Source of the DNA: Rhabdophis nuchalis
Taxonomy: Eukaryota; Chordata; Lepidosauria; Squamata; Natricidae
Reading direction: 5' to 3'
DNA: 64,000 bases
NCBI GenBank assembly: GCA_039707465.1
Contig: CM077652.1
Span: forward strand, 37,353,118-37,417,117
This document shows, piece by piece, positions 48,799 through 60,537 of this stretch; the first letter of the stretch is position 1, and each line of letters opens with the position of its first letter. The notes beneath the pieces were generated by a model. The model was given only the letters and a program-made list of their open reading frames with translations. It did not search any database and was not told the origin of the DNA. The position numbers were made by a program, and so were the translations under genes.

Positions 48799-49499
48799 AA
48801 GATCACATGAAGTGTTAACGCCACTTTATAAGGCCTTGGTACGGCCACACCTGGAATCCTGCATCCAGTTTTGGTCACCATGATGCAAAAAAGATCTTGA
48901 GACTCTAGAAAGCGTGTAGAGAAGAGCAACACGGATACATAGGGGAATGGAGGCTAAAACATGTAAAGAACACTTGCTGGAATTGAATATGTCTAATTTA
49001 ATGAAAAGAAGGACTAGGCTAGGATGTGACATGAGAACAGTATCTCAATATCTAAGGGGCTGCCCTAAAAAGGCAGGGTCAATCTATTTTCTAAAGCACC
49101 TGACAAGAAGCAATGGAGGGGAACTAATCAAGGAGAGAAGCAACTTAGAACGAAGGAGGATTTTCCTGACAGAACAATTAATCAGTGGAAGGACTTGTTT
49201 CCAGAAGGTGGGGGTGCTCCAATACTTCAAGTTTTAACAGATTGTAATGTTATAGGGCTTCCTGCCTGAGCAGGGGGTTGGACTAGAAGACCTCCAAGGT
49301 CACTTCCAACTCTTTTATTCTATTAAGGATTTATTTCAGATACTCTAGAAGGTACATAAGACATCCAATGAGCAAGTAAACAGATATCTGAAAACAGCAC
49401 AGTGGGTGAGTTTAAATAGAATTCTCCAAACTAATTTCCTTTTTGGCACACATATTCTATTGCAAGTGGATAGGGCAGGTATACTTTCTTAACATCCGT

Positions 49500-50215
49500 G
49501 GCCAGGGAGGCTTTCTATCAGGTTCGCCTGATACGCCAGTTCTGGGCACGGTCACCCAAGCACTCGTCATTTCCCGTCTGGACTACTGCAATGCTCTCTA
49601 CATGGGGCTTCCCTTAAGGTGCACCCGGAGATTCCAGTTAGTTCAGAATGCGGCCGCGTGGGGGATTCTGGGAGCGTCTAGATGCTGCCACGTGACACCT
49701 CTCCTGCGCGAGCTGCACTGGCTGCCTGTGGCTTTCCGGGTGCGCTTCAAGGTATTAGTAACCACCTTCAAAGCGCTCCATGGCAAGGGACCTGGTTATC
49801 TGCAAGACCGCCTCCTGCTACCAAATACCTCCCACCGACCAGTCCGCTCCCACAGAGAGGGCCTCCTCAGGGTGCTGTCAGCCAGGCAATGTCGGCTGGC
49901 AACCCCCAGGGGGAGAGCCTTCTCTGTGGCAGCTCCTGCCCTCTGGAATGACCTTCCCCCTGACCTACAGACAATCACGGACCTGCGCCAGTTCCGTCGG
50001 GCCTTGAAGACCCATTTGTTTCGTGTGGCCGGCCTGGCATAGTTTTTAAAATCGTTTTAATAAGGGTTTTTAACAGGATTTTAGTCAGGCTAGCTGTTTA
50101 ATAGACTTTTAACTGTATTTTATGTTTTATATCATTGCCTTTTATTAGTGCCTGTACACCGCCCTGAGTCCTGGAAGGGAGACGGGCGGTATAAAAATTT
50201 AATAAATATATATAA
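49500..50215 (+). mobile_element. CR1/L3-type LINE, 3' fragment
   Basis: An open stretch encodes the ORF2 C-terminus (SRLDYCNALYMGLPLRCTRR, LLRELHWLPVAFRVRFKVLV, PALWNDLPPDLQTI) and the 3' UTR ends CCGCCCTGAGTCC...GGGCGGTATAAAAATTTAAT. Same family as 15489-18466, opposite strand. Confidence 0.75.
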
Positions 50216-51033
50216 ATATAAACCCGTGAGGCTGAAAAGAACATAAGAGAAAGCAAAGGTGTTCCACTAGTAATTATAATGTAGGCCAGAACGAGTAGAA
50301 TGTAGCCCAGTGGGACACGACAATTAGGAAGTGGCCTTAAAAGAGCACTGTGTGCGCATGCAGCCAGGGCATGTTTCTAGTGGTGCTTGAACAAAGGTAA
50401 AACAATAGCAACTGCATTTGTTGATGCTTGAATGCTTCCAAAGATAAAAATTTACCGGATCGAGCTCAAGTGGTACCATAGCTGAGGTCAGCTCAAACAA
50501 AATTCACAAGGCTATGAGATAGAGGAAAAGGCTGCAGGAAACTCATAGGGTTGACACCATCAGAAAGTTGAAATATGCTGGGAGCAGGAGAGAGGGCACT
50601 CTTATCTATGGGGAAATACGTGGGCACATATATGATGACGGCATTAAACCACCAGTGCAATGCCCTGCTGAGAGCAATTGAGGTTCACCTGACTAATGGC
50701 TGCTTGAACACATCCAGCCTTGCATTTTAAAATCTTTTTCAGAAGAATTAGCTTCTATCCCATCATTGCTTCTTCTGAACCTGTTTTAATTTGTACAAGT
50801 TCTTGCTAAAATGTGCAACTTAGAACTGGACACAATAATTGATTCAAGATGGGCCATGATCAACGCAGGTTAAAATGGAACTATTGTGTGCTACTGCTGT
50901 GAAACAGCAATAACTGTTGCCTCAGCTTTGAAGTTCTAGGAAGAAACTCAGGAATTTGTGATCCAGATAATGTTCTCATCCCTTCTTCCAGGCAACCGAG
51001 AAGGACCAGCTATGGAAGTAGCATCAGAGTTTG
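50216..51033. other. SCNN1B intron 1 segment: nothing recognised
   Basis: Moderately AT-rich, no open frame of note, no repeat pattern seen. Confidence 0.4.
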
Positions 51034-51041
51034 GGTTAGAG

Positions 51042-51181
51042 CAAGGGTCTCCAACCTTTGCAACTTTAAGTCTGAAGGACTTCAGCTCCCAGAATTCTCC
51101 AGCCAGCTTTGCTTTGCTGGCTGGAGAATTCTGGCAGCTGAAGTCCTTCAGACTTAAAGTTGCAAAGGTTGGAGACCCCTG
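51042..51181. mobile_element. Palindromic hAT-like MITE, copy 3 (perfect 8-bp target duplication)
   Basis: A 140-base near-perfect palindrome whose arms begin CAAGGGTCTCCAACC and CAGGGGTCTCCAACC (other strand). GGTTAGAG occurs on both sides (51034-51041 and 51182-51189). The 8-base duplication and short terminal repeats fit the hAT superfamily. It has no coding capacity. Confidence 0.8.
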
Positions 51182-51352
51182 GGTTAGAGGACACTTAGGG
51201 ATAAAGGAAAGGAAGGAAACTTAAGCTGGAACCTGCATCCTGTGAGACTGTGAGATAAGAAGTTAGCGTAAACATTTCAAATTGATATGTGATAGGCATG
51301 AATGACAGAATAATTATACCAGGCTATCCTGCAAAAAATCTAGCATCAGCCC

Positions 51353-51503
51353 ATCAAGCCCCAATGCCATATTATGGTTACCATATCAGCATGAAAAAAA
51401 ACAGAACCACCACTAGATGGCAGTCTTTGGGATTTTTGCTGCCATCTAGTAGTGGTTCCAAGTTTTGTATGCAAATATGGTATCCATAATATTGGGGCTT
51501 GAT
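51353..51503. mobile_element. Palindromic MITE with two CTCF-like motifs
   Basis: The ends share ATCAAGCCCCAAT in inverted orientation, and the arms pair through ATTATGG.TACCATAT to the centre, leaving a ~14-base loop (51424-51437). Near the loop each arm has a CTCF-type core: CCACTAGATGGCAG at 51410-51423 (+) and CTACTAGATGGCAG at 51452-51439 (-). I could not define a target duplication. Confidence 0.65.
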
Positions 51504-52299
51504 TAAATGATTCCCTAATTTGAATATAACAGATTTATTCCAACAGAAAACATGCAGCTGAGAGAGGAGGGTTGAATTGGACTATATGCTAAGCCTACAC
51601 TTTGTCCTGCTAGTGAGAGTCCTTGATTAAAGTAAGAGGAACAATTACTGGAAGCGCTTCTTCTTCTATTGCACTTCAGTCCACCTTTTCTCCTGGGATG
51701 AAAGGAAACAGCCGATCCTTCCAAGAGATATGAAATAGTCCCGGTATAGGACTTGGATTGTCCCAACCCCTGCTGGGAGACACACTCTGCTACCTGCAAT
51801 CCCTCCAGGAAACCTCAGGCTTCTAGCAACTCCCTCTAGAGAACTCTCTCATCCATGTGCAAGACTGAGTGGAAGACGTGCAAGTAGCAGATGGGGCACA
51901 TTGGGATTGTAGGAGCTAAGTCCCCCCAAGCAGCCTCCTTAGACTTGAAAAAAAAGAACCATTTAAATAAATTTGGAGAAACAATATTGCTCAGAGGTAA
52001 ATAAGAAAGGAGAAAGGGGTCAACTAGGGGAATTGGGTGGGTGCTCTTTAAAGGCCTGTACTGAAAACTCAACTGCAAACCACCCCGATAACAAAACGAG
52101 GACAAGGAAGATGAAGAGAATTATAGTTCAATTTGACAACCGATGAGAGCCTCGACTCTGCAGGAACCTTCACATGGCAGCAACTGGGAGACATCAGCAG
52201 GGATTTCTCAAAAGCCAGACTTGCCCCCTTAATCTCAGAGTCCTGGTTGGGAAACGGGGGGATTTGGCTGGAGCAAAAGTCCGACCAACGCCTGGAGCG

Positions 52300-53300
52300 C
52301 AGAGGCTGCGCGGAACTGCGGCTCATTCTGCCAGGCGCAGGGAGGGGCTGCGCTCGCCCCAAACGGCCCCCGGACGGCTGCAGCTGAGGGGCCGGGAGGG
52401 GAGGCCAGGAGGCTCCTGAGGCTGGGAGAGCCTGAGCCCATTGACGTCAAAGCGGCGCCCGAGAAGCTGCCCCGGGGAGGCCGAAGCTGCTGGGAAACGG
52501 GCGCCGACGGCCAGAGAGGCTGCCAGTCGAGGGCAGGTGGCGGCTGCTCGGCCTCGCTCCGCCCGCCAAAGACTCCGGCCGTCCAGTTCCAGGGAGGCCG
52601 CCTGGACGTCAGGCAAAGGCCAGGCTTGGCCGCCCCCGAGAGCCCCGCCTCAGCGGACACCTGCCCGGGAGCCCCGCAGAGCCGCCCGGCTGAGGACCTT
52701 CCTCCGCTCGCGCCCCTCGGACTCGGACCCGGGCAGAGGCGGCGGCGGCGGAGCGCGGCCGCCGGGCACGAGGAGGAGGAGGAGAGAGAGAGGGAGAGCC
52801 GCCGCCTCACCTGTCGGCGCCGCGCGCTTCTCTCCCGGGGCGCCGGGCTTTCCTCGACGGGGCGGGCGGTGGCGGTGGCGGTGGCGGCGCTCCTAGTGCG
52901 GGAAAGCGGGCGGCGGCGGCCCTCCTCTGCTGCTGCCTCCGCCCGCCGCGCCCGCGCTCCTTTCGCCGCTGCGCCGCTCTCGGCCGGGCGCTTGTGCCGT
53001 CCCGGGAATTGCCCAGCGCAGCCGGCGGAGGAGGCGCGCCAGCCACCCCCGTCGGGAGGGCGCGGCTGTCCGGGCGCTCCCGCCCCTGCCCGCCCTCTTT
53101 GGCCGGCCCCGCAGGGGCTCCCGGCCCGCTGCCCCGGGGCCGCCTGGGTCTCGCGCCGGCTCAGCGGACCGGAGGCGAGGGACCCTCCTGCCCGGGAGCC
53201 TCCCGAGGGCCGGCCGGAGAAGCGCAGAGGACGGGTGGCGGGTGGCGGCTGCGCCCTCTCAGAGGAAGGAGAGCGGGGACGGCGGGGCTCCGGGCAGCCC
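52300..53300 (-). promoter_or_regulatory. CpG island, candidate SCNN1B promoter and non-coding exon 1
   Basis: About 1 kb of very GC- and CpG-rich sequence, by far the strongest island in the window. On the minus strand it holds a near-perfect splice donor, GACAG|GTGAGG, at 52811/52810. It lies upstream of the SCNN1B start exon, which needs a non-coding partner, and downstream of the SCNN1G 3' end. Intron 1 would be about 19 kb; human SCNN1B also has a long first intron and non-coding exon 1 (from memory). GGGCGG boxes are present and no TATA box was seen. An unrelated gene using the island from the plus strand is not excluded. Confidence 0.5.
52442..52449. promoter_or_regulatory. Perfect palindromic CRE (TGACGTCA)
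   Basis: The full 8-base cAMP response element sits at the left edge of the CpG island, about 360 bases from the candidate exon 1 donor. ENaC subunits are known to respond to vasopressin/cAMP, so a CREB-family site would be sensible here; use is inferred. Confidence 0.45.
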
Positions 53301-54040
53301 ACCCAATGGGCTTTCCACGCAGAGGACCCTGTCCGAGCCCCCCCCTCCCGCCCCCGTTCTGCCCCCGATCCGCCAGTTCATGACAAGTTGACCGGCTTGG
53401 CTTCCACCTGCTGATAAGACGATGTCATCCTTCCTGCCATTGGATGGTGGCATCTGGGGAAGCCAAAGGCCTTTCAGCTTTTGGGGTCAATCTGGGGCCT
53501 TAGTTGAGCTTCCCTGCCAGATGTTCTCCTTCCAGGCAATGGGGCAAGGGGAGCTCCCCCCCCCAGCTTCTCCTGCCCTCCCCCTTCTGGAAGTCCTGGC
53601 TGGGGGGAGGCTCCTGTCAGTCCCTGCCCCAACCTCCCTGCCTCCCTGCCCACCCTGCCAATCAGCTGGCAGGGAGGGGCCCTCGAGACCCGCCTGGAGG
53701 AGGAGGAGGAGGAGGAGGGGGGGGGAGGAGGAAGGCAACATTCTGGGAAGTGGCAGGATACAGGTTTTGTTTCAGAGTGGTGGCCTGGCCCTGGCACCTG
53801 CTTATCCATTTCTGCCCTGGACACAGACTGGTTGCCGAGCACAGCTCTTTTGTTCCTGTGCTGAGCTGCAGCTGGAGTGCCACCATCTTTTTCAGACTCC
53901 TTTGCCCTCGGCAGCTGCCCACAATGGCATTGCAAGGCCCTGGCACAGCCCTCCTGCTGGCCAAGGATCACGAAGGCCCTTCTGTGAGGGAGTCACAAAG
54001 GTTTTGCAGGAGTGACGGGCAGCACGGAGGCTTGTATCCC

Positions 54041-54212
54041 TCTCCGTAGGGCTTTACAGCCGGCTGAGTGGTTTGCCAATGTTTACCCACAATCCGGGTC
54101 TTCATTTTACCAACCTCAGAAGAATGGAAGGATGAGTCAATCTTGAGCCAGTCAGGATCGAACTCCTGGCAGTGAGCAGAGTCAGCCCGCAGTGCTGCAC
54201 CCCAACTGGCTC
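54041..54212 (-). mobile_element. Sauria-type tRNA SINE
   Basis: The minus strand reads CCAGGAGTTCGATCCTGACT (B box) followed by GACTCATCCTTCCATTCTTC and a GGTAAAATGAAGACC body, the squamate Sauria SINE pattern. The 3' end is degraded and the A box is weak. Confidence 0.6.
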
Positions 54213-55840
54213 AGGTGGTCCCCATCATGCCTTTCCAGCAGTGCAGAAGCAGAGCTTGGAATCCAGGGCTTGCTGTGAACCAAAGTCAGGAGCCTCGGCT
54301 GGATGGATGGAGGAGCGCAGCCTGGATCAGCCGCGTGGTGTCTGGCCAAGGGCTGGCACTGCCGCTGAGGGCCGGGCTGGCCTCCCTCCCCACGTCACTG
54401 CACCTTTCATCCATTTCAGCTTCGGATGTCACCAAGGGAGGCCCCAGAAGGAAACCCCACCTTTGCCTGTGGCTTCAGCTGAGCTTCCTTTCCTGCCAAC
54501 TGCTGTGCCTCCCTCCCTTCCCGGGACTGCCGGCGCCTCAGGTTGAGCAGGTTTAGAGGAGAGGTGGGGCTGTTCCTTCAGAGGGGATGGAGGCTCTTGG
54601 GGAGCTTCCCAGCCCATCGGCTCTTAGGTTAATTGGGGGAGTCCAATCACAGCTTGATTCTTCTTAGCATGTCTTCCTTAGTCATAGACTTTGGATCCTG
54701 CGCCTTCTTCCTTCTCCAAAACCAGACAGGGGAGTGTGTAACTCTGACAGGGAAGGAGCTTTTCTGGATCCTTTATGTTCTAGTACTAGAAAAAATACTT
54801 GTTCAATTATAGCAGCACTACAATGACAGTGTGGGGAATTGGATTTGAGCCCTCAGCTCTTCTGGAGACATGCTGATCCCTGCAGGGAAGGTCAGGGGGT
54901 CCCACATGGGACAGTGTGGTGTCGGGGGAAGCTCCCCCTTGACGGGACTGGAAGAGGCAGGAAAGCATCTAAAAGGCGGCATTGCCAGCTGATATCCAGC
55001 GCTTGAACCTTTGGGTCAAGCAGACCCTCCTCACTGAGCAGCCTCTTGGCCAGCTGGGTCCAGCTCATGTGACGCCTGAGATTTGGGCCTCTCCCATCCA
55101 GCAGCCTGGTTTCAGGGCTGCCCACTTCTGGTTTCTTGAGATCTTCCCTCAGAAAGGTTGCACCCCTCGTCCTGGAGGAATAGCAGCCATGGAAGCCACT
55201 GCGGGCATTTCACGGGGTCGGTATTCCCCAAAGAAGCAGGAAGCAGCCGGGCTTTCCTGCCCATGAGGAGTGGGATTAGCTGCGGAGCCCGTCTCCCATT
55301 GTTGTTACGCACTCAGGTGAGCCTCCTTGTAAGGCACAGGCCTGTTCTCCTCCTGGTTCCTGAGAAGGACAGAAACACCCAGGAGGCCAGGAGCATCGTC
55401 AAGGAAGGGACCCGAAGCTCCAGGCTCTTCTCGACATTGTTGGAAAGTTTTCTCTCCGGTCCTTTCAGCTCTTCCAGGAGCAGAGCTTGTGCTTGTAGCC
55501 GATGGAGGTCAGGAGGGAAGATGGCCCGTCCTTTTCAAGTCCTTTGAGAACAGGTCCCTCCGTCTCTGCATTCCTCAAGTGAACAAGACAGCAATTAAAA
55601 TGTCCCTCCCGTTGACCTCCCTTGCCTGGCTCAGGCCTGCTTGCTGGCTTCCTCAGATGTCCTCTCAGCTACGTCACCAGCTCATCCACCTGAGCCATCA
55701 GCACCGCCTTAGCAATTGGTCATCCGATTCTTCCCTCTCTTTCATTCACGTCCTCTGCCTCCTCCCTCGGTGAAATCATTGGCCTGCTCAGTGGTTCTTC
55801 CTTTGTTCACTGGGGACCTCATCTGTTGCACCAATTGGTT

Positions 55841-55955
55841 CAGGGGTCTCCAATCTTGGCAACCTTAAGACTTGTGGACTTCAACTCCCAGCCAAGCTGG
55901 CTGAGGAATTCTGGGAGTCCATAAGTCTTAAAGTGGCCAAGGTTGGAGACCCCTG
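55841..55955. mobile_element. Palindromic hAT-like MITE, copy 4
   Basis: Ends CAGGGGTCTCCAATC and GGTTGGAGACCCCTG with the family's GACTTGTGGACTTCAAC core. The flanks are too diverged (AATTGGTT, AACTAGAT) to call a target duplication. It is intergenic between SCNN1G and SCNN1B. Confidence 0.6.
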
Positions 55956-57284
55956 AACTAGATGACAGGAAGTCATTCTTTGGGTGCCCATTTGTCCCTT
56001 CTGGTGCACGAAATGAAGCCACCCTCGGCTCTATTGCATCCTTCCCTTTCTCTGAGACTCAGAGGCACCTGACGTTGTTTCTCCTTTCCTTCCATTGGTC
56101 AACTCACACGCTCTATAACTGTCTCCCTCCACATTCACACAACATTCACACACACACCCCCGCCAAGGGGTCAAAATTTTGAATTGCATGTTAGAATTAC
56201 TCGTGTGAACCACCAGCTGCTGGAAACCTTTTAAATGATATCAGTAAATCTGATCAACAGTGTCTGAATAAGCTAAGAACGCTACAGGAATGTTTCCATA
56301 ACACAAGTTTTAATTGCATCAAATACAATGGTGGAGTGACAGGCAGCTGTGTTTACAGCTCAGGCTGAGCTGTTTGGAGGCAGCGCATGACAAGCTTCCT
56401 CCTCCTCCTCCTCCTTCATTTTCCCAGCTCATCGCAGACTCTCCAGGACAGGGAGGCTGATGCACCTCTCACGAAGCCAGCCCAAGCTAAGGGAGTTGCA
56501 CAAACATTTCAAAACTAACTTTGAAGAGGACTCACAAAGCGAGTGGAGTCACTAGCAGGAAGTGTAGTCAGCGTGTCTCCCCTTTCCTCTCTCTCCTCTC
56601 TGGAGGCGGCAAACCTTGGTGTCCCTATTTGGGGAGGGAAGGCAGAGGGCAGCGACCACACCCATAACGCCACTCTTTCAGCCTTGTGACAAATCACGCA
56701 GGGAGCCGTCTATCAACTACTGGCTGAGTGTCGCCATTTAGGGAGGTGGCTGTCTAGAGGGTTGAGGGCTGGAAGAGGCTCCTCATCAGTTGGACATGAT
56801 CCACAAGGGCCTCTCTGACCTGCCGGCTGATGCTTGCCCAAGTCTGCCACCGCTGCAAAGGGCGATGGAGAGCAGAAGAGCTACTCTTGGTTTCAGGGCG
56901 CAGGGCAACCCCCTCCTCTGAGGCTGCCAAAGAGGGGAAGGCAATGCCATGAGAACATGGCAGAAAAAAGGGTGCCAGGCCAGGTTTTCACCATGACCGG
57001 GGGAAAGTGGGGGAAAGCCCCCATAGCAAAAGCTCAGAGCAGCCTCTGCTTCCAAGCACAGCTTGATGCCCTTCCACTGTGGGGCTGAGGGAAGCAGGGC
57101 TAGGCTGCTTGGGAAGCTGAAGGAGGGATGTGGCATCACCCTTGAACTGCCCTGAGTGAACTGGTGGGAAATGGCCTCGCTGGTATGGCTGGTAGACATC
57201 AGACGAAACCCAGAGCTGGTGGAAATGGTGCCTCTTTCACTTGGGTGAATGCATAAAATCTATGGGAAAGAAGCATCAAACAGA

Positions 57285-57640
57285 ATAACAGAATAGAGTT
57301 GGAAGGGACCTTGGAGGTCTTCTAGTCCCAGTTGAAGCAGGAGACCCTATACCATTTTTTACAGTTGTCCAGTCCCTTCTTAAAAGCCTCCAGTGTTGGC
57401 GCACCCACAATTTCTGAAGGCACTCTATTCCATTGGCTGATTCTTTCCATTGGTCGGGAAGTTTCTCCTTAGTTCTAGGTTGCTTCTCTCTTTGTTCAGC
57501 TTCGACTCATTGCTTCTTGTCCTGCCTTCTGGGGCTTTGGAAAATAGGTTGACCTTCTCTTCTTTGTGGCAGCCCCTCAAATATTGGAACACTGTTATCA
57601 TGTCACCCCAGTTCTCCTTTTCACTAGACTAGACATACCC
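57285..57640 (-). mobile_element. CR1 LINE, 3' fragment
   Basis: Minus-strand copy; the plus strand reads GAGTTGGAAGGGACCTTGG, the reverse of the CR1 3' end, followed by the ORF2 C-terminus remnant up to about 57640. Confidence 0.7.
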
Positions 57641-58751
57641 AATGAAAAGAAGAGGGCCTGGCTAGCATTTCCGGTCCCTTGTCCCATGAAGAGGTGCTAC
57701 AAGTGGTTGGCTTTGCAAAGCCAGAGGTTCTACTGATGATTTATGCTTAATACTCGAAATGACCTGTAAGACCAGCCGAAGGTCAGGATGGTTCATTTGC
57801 CTGTCCCATCCAAAGTCCTGCTGCGGCCATGCTAGTGGCTTGGAGAAACACCTCGGAACTTCTTCCAACTGACCCAGCCGGGGTCAGCTCCTAATGTCAC
57901 CTGCAGTAGGTAGTCAGATGGTGCATCTCGACTCCTGGGGGGGGAGGGGGGGGGAGGAGGAATCCAGCTATCCAGCAAATGTGGGTGACTGGAAGCTGCA
58001 TCCCCCAGCAGGGCACAGCCAGCTTCCTTTCCCGAGGGTCCTTCAGGGCCAACTGAAGGTCCATCTCTACCTCCAGGGTCTGGCTTTGTCAATGGGTCCA
58101 ACCCTTTGGTTGGGATATTTGGGCCCCTGGAAGAGGAGGGGGCACTGTCCTTTCTCTGGCCCAAGTGGGCCTTGTGGGCAAGGGTGGCCACCACCTGTCC
58201 CAGGAACTGCCTCCTGGTCTCTGACTGGCAACCCCCCCTCAGATCGTCTGGTGTGATTTTGCTGCCAGGCCTGGGGTGAGCTAGGATGGCCTCATCCTGT
58301 CACATGCAAAAGGGCCCTTGCTTCTCTCCTCCAGTTCATTCTCTGGGCTGCTTCCAGCGCCCTCCGCCCTTCCCAAGGCTACCTTCTCACCCAGGCTCCT
58401 TCCTCAGCCTCGGAGGGCAACCCCCGCAGAGAAGACCAGCAGAGTCAGGGCTGAGTCACGTCCCGAGGATTTCTCAAGGTGGCCCCACAGAGATGAGGTC
58501 ACCTTGGCTGCAGGTTGCGCCTAGGAGGGAGAGCCTGTGGGACGTTCCCCTGCCCTGGGCGGAGTGGGCCTTTTGTCCCTCAGGAACTGCCGGTAGCCGC
58601 CACGGCAGTCAGGCCCAGGTCAGGCCTTTGCCCAGGAGGAAACCACCATGAGATCAGGCCCTGGCGGGGGAAGCGAAGGCCACTCCAGGAGCTTACTGAC
58701 CCCTGGCTGGAAATGGGGATGTGCTGCTACTGGGGATAGAAAGAGGGGTCT

Positions 58752-58835
58752 TTGGTGGTCTCAGAGCTTGGCTGTTTTCCTGCAGACGTTTCATCACCCA
58801 ATTAGGTAACATCATCAGTGCTAGTGCAGAAAAGC
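58752..58835. repeat. Dispersed squamate repeat fragment
   Basis: GTTTTCCTGCAGACGTTTCA and AGGTAACATCATCAGTGCTA are a motif pair I recognise as multi-copy in squamates. Class uncertain, possibly a LINE end. Confidence 0.35.
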
Positions 58836-59872
58836 TCGATCAGCCTCTTCCCCCCCCCCCTTCAGGCCTCCCCCCTCCCCCAGCACAACTTTGGGTGCAG
58901 AGCTCTGCCCTTTGACCCCTGGGAGGGCTGGAAATTAAGAAGACAAAACAGCATGAAACACAAGGGGGACAAAACAGGCATGGCCACCTGAAATACTATT
59001 GACTGGGAAGCCCCTCGACCTTCACCTGGGGCTGCCAGCTAATCCTTCCCCAAAAGACGCCCCATGGACAGGGCACCTGGGTGGGTGTGTCTCTGTTCTG
59101 CGGGAGGCTCCTGTTGGTTTACAGAAGAGATTAAGGGGGGGGGCAATGGAGGGGTCAGGGAGTGCCAAGGGATGGCTGCCTTTCTCAAAGTAGAGAGGTG
59201 GTGGGTAAATGTGGCGAGATGGAAGCTGGGCGGGGCTTGGGCTTTTCTTCCCAGGGAGGGCTTCCTGCTTTGCAGGGGGGAGGAGTCCCTCCACATTTGG
59301 CTGGCAGCAAAGAAGGGGGGCCCTTTCCTGGGTGGGGGAGCCTCTGGGGCTGCTTCCCGAGGGCTTTTGCCACAAGTGGCTGCTGGCAGCTGGGGAGTGG
59401 CCAGGCCCACCAGGCCCTCCTCGCCCGTCTCAGCCCTCGGCAAAGGGACGCTGGCCTTGGGAGAGGGAGCCGCTCTTCCTGGCTTGCCCACAACCTTCCC
59501 TGGTGAGTGTTTGACGTCATTACCTCCTTCAAGATGGGCAGCCGTGGCTTTTGGTGCCCCTCCCCAGTCCACCACAAATGCCATCAAGTGGGGCCCAACA
59601 CCAACTTCGTTGCCATCAAAGTTTGTCTCCTTTCTGCTTGGGACACCATGGCAGCTTCCTTGGCTGTGTGATGCTCTGGTGCATTGAGCAGAACATGATC
59701 AACCCAGAGACCCAGGAGGAAGGACCTGGCCAACTTGATCCAGAGGGCATTGAGCTGGATTCTGAATCCACTGGATTTACGTGGCACCTGACCCTTGAAG
59801 AGGATGCCGGTGGGTGGATCTTTCAGAGCTGATGGCTCTTTCTGAGAGATATGGGGGAGGAGCATCTGCAGG

Positions 59873-59904
<32 letters not shown>

Positions 59905-60531
59905 AAAAGAGATCTTGCAATTGGCTGTGACCTCTGAGCTTCCATCATAGGTCCTGATGTAAATGCATCATTGTGGTTTCTATGGGATTACAAGTGTTGT
60001 GCAAGTCTTGCCCTTCCGGGTTCTTGTGGTTTGCCAAGGGGGCTGCTGTGGGGCTGCGTGGGAGAAGCGGTTCCTCCTGTGAGGTTCAGCCCTTTGGACA
60101 GGAAGGGAAGCACCTGCCTTCGATGCGTGGGGGAGGGGCAGGCAGAGATGGCTGGGCCACCCGAGGGGCCTCCTGTGGTCCAGGAAAGCAGCTGACCAGG
60201 GAACTGCTGAGGCCAGGGGGCAGCCTTACCCACTTGCCCAGCCCCGCCCCTCCTAGCCTGGACATGGCTGCTTGTCTCCGTGGCCATAAAGGGGACCCAA
60301 AGCAACATCTCCCCCCCCCCATTGCTCTGCGAAAGGAGAAGCCCTTTGGAGGGGGGGCATTTCCCCTGGGATCCCCCCCCCCAACATCCTTTGGGAAGGC
60401 TGAACACCAGGGCAGCTCTGACAGGAGGGAAGGCCCTGCTGGATTAGGAGGGGCTGGTGAAATCCCCCCCCCCTCCAATCCCTTGTAGGAGGACCCGAGA
60501 GACACACACACACTGCTCCGTCAAGGACAAT

Positions 60532-60537
60532 TTTATT
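60532..60537 (-). terminator. SCNN1G polyadenylation signal
   Basis: TTTATT on the plus strand is AATAAA on the minus strand, about 645 bases after the SCNN1G stop. The 3' UTR therefore spans roughly 61180 to 60515. A CA-rich tract sits just past the likely cleavage point. Confidence 0.6.

Larger units (their letters stand above)
47130..49325 (+). mobile_element. CR1 LINE copy split by two later insertions
   Basis: CR1 sequence runs to about 47211, resumes at 47316-47408, and continues from 48799 to ~49325, where it ends with the usual GGGGGTTGGACTAGAAGACC-type 3' end. The gaps are a 104-base MITE and the L1-type element, each flanked by a duplicated CR1 target. The right part still encodes decayed CR1 ORF2 C-terminus (MKRRTRLG..MRTVSQYLRGC). 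The left boundary is approximate. Confidence 0.65.
53420..60500. other. SCNN1B-SCNN1G intergenic region
   Basis: Apart from the SINE (54041), MITE (55841), CR1 (57285) and repeat fragment (58752) listed separately, I see only simple sequence: (GGA)n near 53695-53720, G-runs near 57938-57957, and (GT)n(GA)n at 59874-59903. Open frames at 59-60 kb lack any recognisable domain. Confidence 0.4.

Noticed and set aside
52235..53414. Large open frames (355 and 262 codons) in the CpG island
   Set aside because: GC-rich sequence has few stops; composition is Pro/Arg/Ala-rich and no domain is visible.
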